Source: Bacteroidota bacterium (GTDB taxonomy: Bacteria; Bacteroidota; Bacteroidia; Chitinophagales; Chitinophagaceae). From it: a stretch of DNA of 49,601 nucleotides. The stretch's first letter is position 1. Every line of letters begins with the position of its first letter. The notes below the pieces were generated by a model. It had not been told where the DNA came from. It searched no databases and saw only the letters and a list, made by a program, of their open reading frames with translations. The position numbers and the translations under genes are program-made. The DNA is taken from assembly GCA_023423835.1 (NCBI GenBank), contig JAFAEW010000121.1:1-49601 (forward strand), given 5' to 3'. Shown in pieces: positions 1-7,239 of the stretch.

Positions 1-2165
1 GTATTATCGTTATGGTGTAATACCAGCAACAGCGATTTTCCCGGGGTAAAATCCTCTAATCCGACGATATCGATGGAGTCATCTTCGCAAACCTTATCGT
101 AATCTTCTTTATTGTCGAAAGTGAGGGCCAGCATACCCTGTTTTTTCAGATTGGTCTCATGAATACGCGCAAAGGATTTTACCACAATGGCACGAACGCC
201 GAGATGACGCGGTTCCATCGCAGCGTGTTCCCTTGATGATCCTTCGCCATAGTTTTCATCGCCAACTACAACCGAACCTATTCCTGCCGCCTTATAAGCC
301 CTGGCGGTTGCCGGAACGGCCTCATACTGCCCGGTGAGCTGGTTTTTTACAGAATCGGTTTTTTCATTGAAATAATTCACCGCACCGATCAGCATATTGT
401 TTGAAATGTTATCGAGATGACCGCGGTATTTCAGCCAGGGTCCCGCCATTGAAATGTGATCGGTTGTACATTTTCCTTTTGCTTTTATGAGCAGGCGCAA
501 TCCCTTCAAATCCGTTCCTTCCCAGGCGGCAAAAGGCTCGAGCAATTGAAGTCGCTGAGAATCGGGATCTACGGCCACCGAAAGATGGCTTCCGTCTTCC
601 GCCGGTGCGATATAGCCCGCATCTTTTACTGCAAAACCATTTGGAGGTAATTCGTAACCGGTGGGCTCGTCGAGTTTAACTTCCTCTCCCGCCATATTGG
701 TAATTGTGTCAGTTAAGGGATTGAAGTGTAAGCTTCCTCCCAGTGCCATCGCGGTTACCAGTTCCGGCGAAGCAACGAAAGCATGTGTGGCTGCGAGTCC
801 GTCGTTTCTTTTCGCAAAGTTGCGGTTGAACGAAGTTATGATTGAATTTTTGCGGGTAGGATCATCGATATGTCTCGCCCACTGTCCGATGCAGGGTCCG
901 CAGGCATTGGCAAGAACTACGCCGCCCATCTCATCAAACGTGTCTAATAGTCCGTCGCGTTCTACAGTATATCTTACCTGCTCACTTCCGGGGGTGATCG
1001 TAAATTCTGATCTTGCTTTTAAACCTTTTTCAATTGCCTGCCGGGCCACGGAGGCAGATCTCGTAATGTCTTCATAGGAAGAATTGGTGCAACTTCCAAT
1101 TAACGCAACTTCCAGCTTCTCCGGCCAGTTGTTGGCTTTTACGGCCTCCGAAAATTTGCTGATCGGCCAGGCAAGGTCTGGCGTAAAAGGTCCGTTGATA
1201 TGTGGTTCGAGCTGATCGAGGTCGATTTCAATCAACTGATCATAGTATTTCGCCGGATCCTGGTACACTTCAATGTCGGGGCGAAGATGCGCTTTCACCA
1301 GTGAAGCCGCCTCTGCAATATCTGCCCGATCGGTAATTCTCAGGTAGTCCGCCATTTTATCATCGTAGGCGAAAATAGAACAGGTGGCGCCAATTTCTGC
1401 TCCCATATTACAGATGGTAGCTTTCCCGGTGGCGCTTAAATTGTCCGCTCCCTCTCCAAAATATTCAACAATTGCTCCGGTTCCTCCTTTAACGGTCAGT
1501 ACGCCTGCCACCCGCAGGATGATGTCTTTGGCAGACGCCCATCCGTTGAGTTTCCCGTTTAATTTGATTCCTATCAGTTTGGGCCATTTCAACTCCCACG
1601 GTAATCCTGCCATTACATCACAGGCATCAGCTCCTCCAACACCAATGGCGATCATTCCCAAACCGCCGGCATTGGGCGTATGGCTGTCCGTTCCGATCAT
1701 CATTCCGCCCGGGAAGGCATAGTTTTCCAAAACAACCTGGTGGATGATGCCGGCTCCCGGTTTCCAAAACCCTATTCCGTATTTATTAGAAACTGAAGAT
1801 AAAAAATCGTAGACCTCCTTGTTTACGGCCATCGCAGTATTTAAATCTGCCTGCGCACCTTCTTTCGCCTGAATCAAATGATCGCAATGAACGGTAGAAG
1901 GAACGGCAACCTTGGGCCTGCCGGCCTGCATGAATTGTAATAAAGCCATCTGAGCCGTCGCATCCTGCATGGCAACACGGTCAGGAGCAAAATTTACATA
2001 AGTTCTTGCCCTTTCAAAACCCTGAAGCGGTTGATCAACATGCAAGTGAGAGAATAATATCTTTTCAGCCAGTGTCAAGGGTCGTCCTAATACGCTGCGG
2101 GCAGCCTCAATCCGGCCCGGCAGTTCGGCATACACCCGTTTAATCATTTCAAAATCAAATGCCAT
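1..2165 (-). CDS. acnA: Aconitate hydratase, 3' end cut by window edge
   Basis: Interconverts citrate and isocitrate in the TCA cycle through a [4Fe-4S] cluster. The frame is open from the ATG at 2165 to the window edge (721 codons), so the C-terminus is missing. The three cluster cysteines are visible: C359 in IGSCTNS and C422/C425 in CGPC, at almost the same numbers as in mitochondrial-type aconitase. The C-terminal swivel domain is recognisable from GEGSSREHAAMEPRHLG. The product looks like the mitochondrial/AcnA-like type rather than AcnB, judged from domain order. It is transcribed away from the pspC-like gene, and the 179-bp gap between them is AT-rich. No frameshift is seen. The symbol is used in the family sense. 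Confidence 0.95.
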   Translation of the reverse strand, partial: MAFDFEMIKRVYAELPGRIEAARSVLGRPLTLAEKILFSHLHVDQPLQGFERARTYVNFAPDRVAMQDATAQMALLQFMQAGRPKVAVPSTVHCDHLIQAKEGAQADLNTAMAVNKEVYDFLSSVSNKYGIGFWKPGAGIIHQVVLENYAFPGGMMIGTDSHTPNAGGLGMIAIGVGGADACDVMAGLPWELKWPKLIGIKLNGKLNGWASAKDIILRVAGVLTVKGGTGAIVEYFGEGADNLSATGKATICNMGAEIGATCSIFAYDDKMADYLRITDRADIAEAASLVKAHLRPDIEVYQDPAKYYDQLIEIDLDQLEPHINGPFTPDLAWPISKFSEAVKANNWPEKLEVALIGSCTNSSYEDITRSASVARQAIEKGLKARSEFTITPGSEQVRYTVERDGLLDTFDEMGGVVLANACGPCIGQWARHIDDPTRKNSIITSFNRNFAKRNDGLAATHAFVASPELVTAMALGGSLHFNPLTDTITNMAGEEVKLDEPTGYELPPNGFAVKDAGYIAPAEDGSHLSVAVDPDSQRLQLLEPFAAWEGTDLKGLRLLIKAKGKCTTDHISMAGPWLKYRGHLDNISNNMLIGAVNYFNEKTDSVKNQLTGQYEAVPATARAYKAAGIGSVVVGDENYGEGSSREHAAMEPRHLGVRAIVVKSFARIHETNLKKQGMLALTFDNKEDYDKVCEDDSIDIVGLEDFTPGKSLLLVLHHNDN

Positions 2166-2344
2166 ACGATTAATTTAGTTTGATAACCTTCAGGCTGTTT
2201 AAAATGCTAAAAAAGTCGTTTTTAAGTTCGTTTTTTAAATATTTTAAGCTAATTCCTGCCGGTAATATTATTTTTTTTGCAAAATTAGCATAATTAAAAG
2301 TATTATTGAAAGTGTTTGTATATTCACTTAAGCTTACGTAAACT

Positions 2345-2566
2345 ATGTACAGGTTCAAAAATTTTATTGAGTGGAAGGCTTTCGGTGTTTGTTCTGCCGT
2401 AGGAGAGAAACTGGGAATAGCCACGTCGAAGATCAGGCTTTGGTTTATCTATGTTTCATTTTTAACCCTCGGTTCGCCATTGATCGTGTACATGGTAATG
2501 GCGTTCTGGCTTAATATAAAGAAGTACATCTTCTACGCTAAGCGCAATCCACTCAAATACCTATAA
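2345..2566 (+). CDS. PspC-domain small membrane protein
   Basis: A 73-residue protein that is essentially one PspC domain: a short N-terminal helix, a GVCSAVGEKLGI segment typical of the family, then a hydrophobic stretch at about residues 34-57. PspC proteins sit in the inner membrane and are tied to phage-shock or envelope-stress responses; here that role comes from the family only. The gene is followed after 9 nt, in the same reading frame, by an AraC-type regulator, so the two are probably co-transcribed. The start is the first ATG after an AT-rich leader. It is shorter than full PspC proteins and has no C-terminal effector domain. Confidence 0.8.
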   Translation: MYRFKNFIEWKAFGVCSAVGEKLGIATSKIRLWFIYVSFLTLGSPLIVYMVMAFWLNIKKYIFYAKRNPLKYL

Positions 2567-2575
2567 TCTACAATT

Positions 2576-3502
2576 TTGATCAGAATTGTCTATAATCTCA
2601 CCGGCTACGAAGATTTCTTCAAAAAACTGGCGAAGAGTTTTGGACTAAAAATAAATGCCCGGAACGAGATCCGTTTTACCCCTCAGAAAGGATCCGGCTA
2701 TTGCAGACTTGTGGTATTACCCAGTAATCTTCCGATCATAATCAGCGATTACATATCCGAAGAAAGCATATTTTATCATCGTAAAAAAACCAGCGATGAG
2801 AATTTTGTATTGAGATTGAGTTCAACCGGCGGCGGACTTTCTCCTGCCACCATCTATTTTGGAAAAACCACCCAGGAATGGTATCATATTACACCCGAAC
2901 GAACCCATGTGCAGAATATTGACGTCATCATTACCAAAAAATGGTTGTATAAATACCTGGTTGATGAAGAAACCAAGAAGGTATTAATCAATTACTTCCG
3001 CCTGAAAACACCACTGGTGATTTTTGAAGAAATGGACGCCGATAAAAAGCAGCTATTCAGTGATATCTTCAAAAAATTGCCGGATGATGATCTCGCTGAA
3101 TTCATCCTGCAAAACCGCATTGCACTGATCATTGAAAAGTTTCTCTACAATTTATATATCAATATTCAATCCGAATATCCGTCGGTTAACATTTCTTCGC
3201 ATGAATTCAAACGCGTGCAGCTTGCGGCAAAAGAGCTGATAGAAGATTTTACACAAAAACCGCCTTCGATCGTACAGCTTTCGGCTATTGCGGCCATGAG
3301 TCCTTCCAAGCTTCAGAATCTTTTTAAAAAAATCTATGGCGCACCCATAAATCATTATTATCAGAAGGAAAGGATGCTTAAAGCCAGGTCGATGCTGATT
3401 TCCAAAAAATATTCCGTCAGTGAAACAGCAAAAGCTGTCGGATTTGAATCTGTCACTGCGTTTAAAAAGGCCTATGCAAAAATTTATGAACAATTTCCCT
3501 GA
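2576..3502 (+). CDS. AraC-family transcriptional regulator (TTG start)
   Basis: A 308-residue regulator with an unrecognised N-terminal domain (about 1-205) and an AraC-type double helix-turn-helix at about 215-308, seen in AAMSPSKLQNLFKKIYG and SETAKAVGFESVTAFKKAY. It should bind DNA as a transcription factor; the ligand is unknown. The reading frame continues from the pspC-like gene through one TAA, and only TCT ACA ATT separate that stop from the TTG used here. No in-frame ATG occurs until well inside the protein, so TTG is the likely start. It is paralogous to the next gene, with the same YYQK-RML motif between the two helix pairs. Function beyond regulation cannot be read from sequence. 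Confidence 0.85.
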   Translation: MIRIVYNLTGYEDFFKKLAKSFGLKINARNEIRFTPQKGSGYCRLVVLPSNLPIIISDYISEESIFYHRKKTSDENFVLRLSSTGGGLSPATIYFGKTTQEWYHITPERTHVQNIDVIITKKWLYKYLVDEETKKVLINYFRLKTPLVIFEEMDADKKQLFSDIFKKLPDDDLAEFILQNRIALIIEKFLYNLYINIQSEYPSVNISSHEFKRVQLAAKELIEDFTQKPPSIVQLSAIAAMSPSKLQNLFKKIYGAPINHYYQKERMLKARSMLISKKYSVSETAKAVGFESVTAFKKAYAKIYEQFP

Positions 3503-3525
3503 AATTTGCAGATATAACGTCTGCT

Positions 3526-4569
3526 ATGTTACGCGAGGAATATGACAGTGTTGATTATCTGAGTTTATTGCAGAAGATAGGCAATGACTTGTCTATCCCT
3601 TTAGATAATAATGTCTTGTTGCTGCCAAGGCGTCTGGGGTCCGGATATATCATGGCTTATAATTCGCCGGACGGATATTCAATCCTGTTAAAAGACTGCA
3701 GTTTCAATGAAGGAATGGTAACGAGAAGACACGGAAACGAGACGGTTAAAACCTTTGTTTTCAGTGTGAATGAAACCATGGAGGAGGAGAAGAATTTTAG
3801 CCGGCAAAAGCTGGAAGATGTTTCCTTTTTTCTACTGAAGAATAATGCCGCTCATTTTTTCGGCGCCTGGCTGGATTCCGGTTTTTATTTTCCTCCCGGA
3901 GTAAGGGTGAAATGCATAAATATCATGCTTGAAAATGATTATCTTAAAGGTGTATTTGGAGCAAATACCTATGAGAAGTTTTCGAGTTATTATTATACAC
4001 ATTCCAAATTAAGCCAGCCGGAAGACATTATGGACGCCGGATATCGCAATATTCTCGATGAAATCACCGCCCTGAATTTTGATCATCCGTTCAGATTGCA
4101 TTTCATTCACAACAGGATTATGCTGATGCTCGAGAAATTTGTTAGCCGAAGTTTTGAAAATCTAAATGCCGATGGTTCAAAGATCAAATTGAAAGACGAT
4201 GAAATAAGGCGGCTGATAATGGTTGAATCGTTGCTCGTGAAGGATTATGCGAAAACAGCACCCACCATTTCCGAGTTATCGCGGGTAGCTGCAATGAGCC
4301 CTACAAAGCTGAAGGCAGATTTCAAAGTGTTGTATGGGATGCCGATCTACGAATACTATCAGAAGCACCGGATGCTATTTGCAAAAAACCTGTTGCAACA
4401 AAAGGAGTTTCCTGTGAAAGAAGTTGGAAGAATGGTTGGATATTCAAATCTTGGACATTTCGCTGCCAGCTTTAAGAAAGCCTTCGGGATTCTTCCAAAA
4501 AGCCTCAATGCTTCCGAAGGCAAGCCCTTGCTTAACCAGGATGAAAAAGAATTCTCCGATCCGCGATAA
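3526..4569 (+). CDS. AraC-family transcriptional regulator, tandem paralogue
   Basis: A 347-residue protein that repeats the layout of its upstream neighbour: an uncharacterised N-terminal domain of about 220 residues, then an AraC-type DNA-binding domain (AAMSPTKLKADFKVLYG, then VGRMVGYSNLGHFAASFKKAFG). A roughly 20-residue polar tail follows the domain and is absent in the neighbour. The 23-bp gap suggests one transcript with the pspC-like and first AraC genes. It converges on kdsA with only 6 bp between the stop codons and no clear terminator. Target genes and ligand are unknown; two tandem AraC copies behind a PspC protein suggest an envelope-stress regulatory unit, which is inference. 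Confidence 0.85.
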   Translation: MLREEYDSVDYLSLLQKIGNDLSIPLDNNVLLLPRRLGSGYIMAYNSPDGYSILLKDCSFNEGMVTRRHGNETVKTFVFSVNETMEEEKNFSRQKLEDVSFFLLKNNAAHFFGAWLDSGFYFPPGVRVKCINIMLENDYLKGVFGANTYEKFSSYYYTHSKLSQPEDIMDAGYRNILDEITALNFDHPFRLHFIHNRIMLMLEKFVSRSFENLNADGSKIKLKDDEIRRLIMVESLLVKDYAKTAPTISELSRVAAMSPTKLKADFKVLYGMPIYEYYQKHRMLFAKNLLQQKEFPVKEVGRMVGYSNLGHFAASFKKAFGILPKSLNASEGKPLLNQDEKEFSDPR

Positions 4570-4575
4570 ACATTG

Positions 4576-5400
4576 CTACGCGATAACCGATTTTCTGATC
4601 CTTACCAGTTGTTCCAAAATCCCTTCCAGTTTATCGAGGCGCAACATATTCGCGCCGTCACTTAATGCACAGGAAGGCTCAGGATGGGTTTCAATAAAAA
4701 TTCCATCGGCACCGGCCGCAATCGCCGCTTTTGCAATCGTGCCGATCATTTCCGGGTTTCCACCGGTTACGCCCGAGCTTTGATTGGGCTGTTGCAAAGA
4801 GTGTGTGCAATCCATCACCACCGGAACCGAAAATTGCTGCATGATGGGAATATTGCGGTAATCAACCACAAGGTCGGTATAGCCAAAACTGTTTCCTCTT
4901 TCGGTCAATAGGATGTTTTCATTGCCTGCATTGCGGATCTTTTCAACCGCAAACTTCATGGATGTGCCGCTTAAAAATTGTCCCTTCTTGATATTTACGA
5001 TCTTTCCTGTTTCAGCGGCAGCAACCAACAGATCGGTTTGCCTGCACAAAAAAGCCGGAATCTGCAATACATCAACCACTCTTGCCGCCATGGCTGCCTC
5101 TTCATGCGCATGAATATCGCTGGTGACCGGAAGCTGAAATTTGTCCTTCACTTTTTGCAGAAGGTCAAGCGCTTTTTCGTCTCCAAGTCCGCTGAACGAA
5201 TTGCTGCTTGTACGGTTTGCCTTGCGGTAACTGGATTTGAAAATGTATGGAATTCCTAGTTTCCTGCAAATGGAAGAAACCTTTTCAGCCACCTCCATCA
5301 ATAATTCTTCGCTTTCGATTACGCAAGGTCCTGCAATCAGAAAAAAGTTACGCTCATCGTACGACTGCCTGCTTAAAAGCGATTGAAAATGTTGATTCAT
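4576..5400 (-). CDS. kdsA: 3-deoxy-8-phosphooctulonate synthase
   Basis: Condenses arabinose 5-phosphate with phosphoenolpyruvate to give KDO 8-phosphate, the precursor of the KDO of lipopolysaccharide; cytoplasmic. The product is 274 residues, the usual family length. N-terminal motif AGPCVIESEE has Cys26 where metal-independent enzymes such as E. coli KdsA have Asn, so this is predicted to be the metal-dependent class. KSSYRKANRTSSNSFSGLG and the C-terminal IETHPEP are further family signatures. A perfect TAnnTTTG element ends only 4 nt before the ATG, so the transcript may have almost no leader. No other KDO gene lies next to it. Confidence 0.96.
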   Translation of the reverse strand: MNQHFQSLLSRQSYDERNFFLIAGPCVIESEELLMEVAEKVSSICRKLGIPYIFKSSYRKANRTSSNSFSGLGDEKALDLLQKVKDKFQLPVTSDIHAHEEAAMAARVVDVLQIPAFLCRQTDLLVAAAETGKIVNIKKGQFLSGTSMKFAVEKIRNAGNENILLTERGNSFGYTDLVVDYRNIPIMQQFSVPVVMDCTHSLQQPNQSSGVTGGNPEMIGTIAKAAIAAGADGIFIETHPEPSCALSDGANMLRLDKLEGILEQLVRIRKSVIA

Positions 5401-5404
5401 TCAA

Positions 5405-5412
5405 CAAAAATA
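5405..5412 (-). promoter_or_regulatory. TAnnTTTG -7 element before kdsA
   Basis: Minus-strand TATTTTTG matches the Bacteroidota -7 consensus exactly. Transcription would begin about 4-7 nt downstream, at or beside the kdsA ATG, giving a leaderless or nearly leaderless mRNA. No convincing -33 TTTG is seen. Confidence 0.4.
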
Positions 5413-5531
5413 GGATTTCGATTTTGATTAAGCTGCAATCAACAGTGGATTTCCCGCCTTTAAGGGCATAAAAATCCCCCGGGGTTCTGTTTATCAAAAC
5501 GACTTCCGGCCGAACGCTGATCTCCTGTAAC

Positions 5532-6029
5532 TTACATTCCCATTTCATCCGCAGATGGACCGTAGCTACCCGGAATTCTTATGTCGTTTAATCTTAAAAA
5601 CACTCCAAGCTGCGCCCTGTGGTGAATAATCTGGTCGAGTGCATGCCGGATGGTTTCATACCGGGTCCAGTCGGCCAGCACCTGTTCGCCATTCCTCAAA
5701 ACCCATTTTTCATCAAATTTTGACACATCTGCGTTTTCAAGTGCGGTTTTACCCTTGCTTTGGTTTTCTTCCAGAATTTTTTGCAGGTCTTCGGTCGATT
5801 CGGGTTTTGATGGCTTCCAGTCTATAGTGGCAAAATCAATTCCATTGGAATTAATGGCCATATCTACCCAGCCCGGCAGCTCGGCGAGGTGTACAGCCAG
5901 CGATTGAAAATCCATGCTTTTCGGATGTGGTTTCCAGCCAAATTTATCTTTTGGAATTAAACTCAGAAACTTCTTTGTCAGCCTTGTTTCCTGATCAAAT
6001 TCTTTTTGAAGCGCTTTTTTGATATCCAT
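5532..6029 (-). CDS. DinB-family four-helix protein
   Basis: A 165-residue protein of the DinB/YfiT-like superfamily, metal-binding four-helix bundles that often act as thiol-dependent transferases or have no known role. His47 (in AVHLAELPGW) and His136/His137 (in IIHHRAQLGVFLRL) fit the metal site, and the C-terminal YGPSADEM ending is typical of Bacteroidota members. The position four residues before the last ligand is usually His but is Gln133 here, so metal binding may be altered. I chose the start at MDIKKAL; an upstream in-frame ATG at 6077 lies ahead of the promoter-like element at 6065-6072. Substrate unknown. Confidence 0.8.
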   Translation of the reverse strand: MDIKKALQKEFDQETRLTKKFLSLIPKDKFGWKPHPKSMDFQSLAVHLAELPGWVDMAINSNGIDFATIDWKPSKPESTEDLQKILEENQSKGKTALENADVSKFDEKWVLRNGEQVLADWTRYETIRHALDQIIHHRAQLGVFLRLNDIRIPGSYGPSADEMGM

Positions 6030-6064
6030 CTGTTGAAAGTTTACGAATGAAAAAATTGAAGAGT

Positions 6065-6072
6065 TAAATATA
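6065..6072 (-). promoter_or_regulatory. Near-consensus -7 element before dinB-like gene
   Basis: Minus-strand TATATTTA differs from TAnnTTTG by the last base. A start site about 6 nt downstream would give a leader of roughly 30 nt to the ATG at 6029, supporting that start over the upstream ATG at 6077. Confidence 0.3.
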
Positions 6073-6114
6073 ATCAAACTAATTTCATCGTGAAGAATAT
6101 CCCGGAATGTAAAA

Positions 6115-7104
6115 TCATATTTTATTCAACTTCCCGATATATTTCAGCCAATTAAAAAAGTTAGAAGGCTTTTCCATATCCACGATCATTTCTTCCCGTT
6201 TTGCTTTGAACCAATCTGTCGGCTGCATGTTTGTTTGCTGCTGCCGGCAAAACTGGTCTAAAGCCACAAGGCTTCTCGCATTGATCGTGTTGATCATGAT
6301 CAGAAATTCTTTTTTTCGCGTTTCGTCAAAGGGAAGTGACCGGATTTTTTCATTTTGAACGGCCACACGCTGCAAGAATGCCGACCGCAATTCAACAAAA
6401 TCGTCACAGGTATTTATCAGCGTATAAATCTCATCTCTCGTGTCTTTGTAGAGGTCAAACAGATCATTGCCAAGCTGATAAAGCGATCCAACATAATAAA
6501 GTGCGTCCAGGAGCTGATTGTCTGCCGCCGGTTCGAGAATTTCGCGGTAGATGATTACCGAATAACCTCCTTTATCATAAGTTATCTTCTCAATCTCGGC
6601 TTTCGGTGTGGATCTGATTGTTTGTTTCACCGTCGCTTTTTGAATTTCCAGTACATTTTTTGAAGCCAGCAGATAAGCCTGTTTATCCGGTACCGACGCG
6701 ATCAGGTAAGACTGGATCTCTTTGGCAATCCGGGAGAGGAAGGTTGAAGCACAGTAGTTTTCAGGATCAAATGTAATCGCTTCAATTTGAGAATGGTCGA
6801 GCTGATCGATGTCAAAAAGATCATCTCCAACGGGTGTGAGGATACCAAAAAGCGTGGCCCGTTTTCTTTCTTCCTCACTCAATTCGCCGCCCTGCAGCCG
6901 CTTATAGCTGCTACACAGGAAAGCGGTGATGAATAATCCGTAATAGGAAAGTATTTTATGGCGCTGTTCGCCCGTAAACTTTCCATCGTACTTTTTTTCC
7001 AGTTCATTCAGATAAGGGATCAGAAATCGCCGGTTGAATTTTTTCTGAAGCCTTAGCTCTTTCACGAGTGCGCTATATACACGGAAATAATTGAACCAAC
7101 CCAT
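6115..7104 (-). CDS. Class I isoprenoid-synthase-like protein
   Basis: A 329-residue, mostly helical protein that I assign to the class I isoprenoid-synthase fold from two acidic motifs. DDLFD at 94-98 fits the first DDxxD magnesium site, and NDLFDLYKD at 213-221 fits the second, preceded by a helix ending in YQLG as prenyl synthases have FQxxDD. It is not a standard chain-elongating prenyl synthase: the GGKRxRP substrate motif is absent, whereas the prenyl synthase at 33279-34247 has it. The N-terminus (KFNRRFLIPYLNELEKKY) is basic. It could be a terpene synthase or cyclase-like enzyme, or an inactive relative; the reaction cannot be told. It is divergent from the P5C dehydrogenase gene. No other terpenoid gene is adjacent. 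Confidence 0.6.
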   Translation of the reverse strand: MGWFNYFRVYSALVKELRLQKKFNRRFLIPYLNELEKKYDGKFTGEQRHKILSYYGLFITAFLCSSYKRLQGGELSEEERKRATLFGILTPVGDDLFDIDQLDHSQIEAITFDPENYCASTFLSRIAKEIQSYLIASVPDKQAYLLASKNVLEIQKATVKQTIRSTPKAEIEKITYDKGGYSVIIYREILEPAADNQLLDALYYVGSLYQLGNDLFDLYKDTRDEIYTLINTCDDFVELRSAFLQRVAVQNEKIRSLPFDETRKKEFLIMINTINARSLVALDQFCRQQQTNMQPTDWFKAKREEMIVDMEKPSNFFNWLKYIGKLNKI

Positions 7105-7138
7105 ACGCCGTTTCCTGATTCTTTTGGGCGATGAAGAT

Positions 7139-7156
7139 AATCAAGAATGCTTGATT
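7139..7156. repeat. Short inverted repeat in a divergent intergenic region
   Basis: AATCAAG and CTTGATT form perfect 7-bp arms around AATG. It lies between the isoprenoid-synthase-like gene and the P5C dehydrogenase gene, so it may be an operator; nothing else in the 135-bp gap suggests a gene. Confidence 0.3.
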
Positions 7157-7214
7157 AGCCCGTTGAGTGCAATGCTTTAACGCCCTCTTCTTTCGGGAAT
7201 CCCTTTTAATTGAC

Positions 7215-7222
7215 TAATTTTG
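7215..7222 (+). promoter_or_regulatory. TAnnTTTG -7 element before P5C dehydrogenase
   Basis: TAATTTTG followed by C matches the Bacteroidota -7 box exactly. It lies 17 nt before the ATG at 7240, so the predicted leader is only about 10-13 nt. The -33 element is not obvious. Confidence 0.5.
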
Positions 7223-7239
7223 CACCCTAAATTAATTTT

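Noticed and set aside
6030..6077. Longer start for the DinB-family protein
   Set aside because: It adds 16 residues unlike the family and places the start codon upstream of the likely -7 box.
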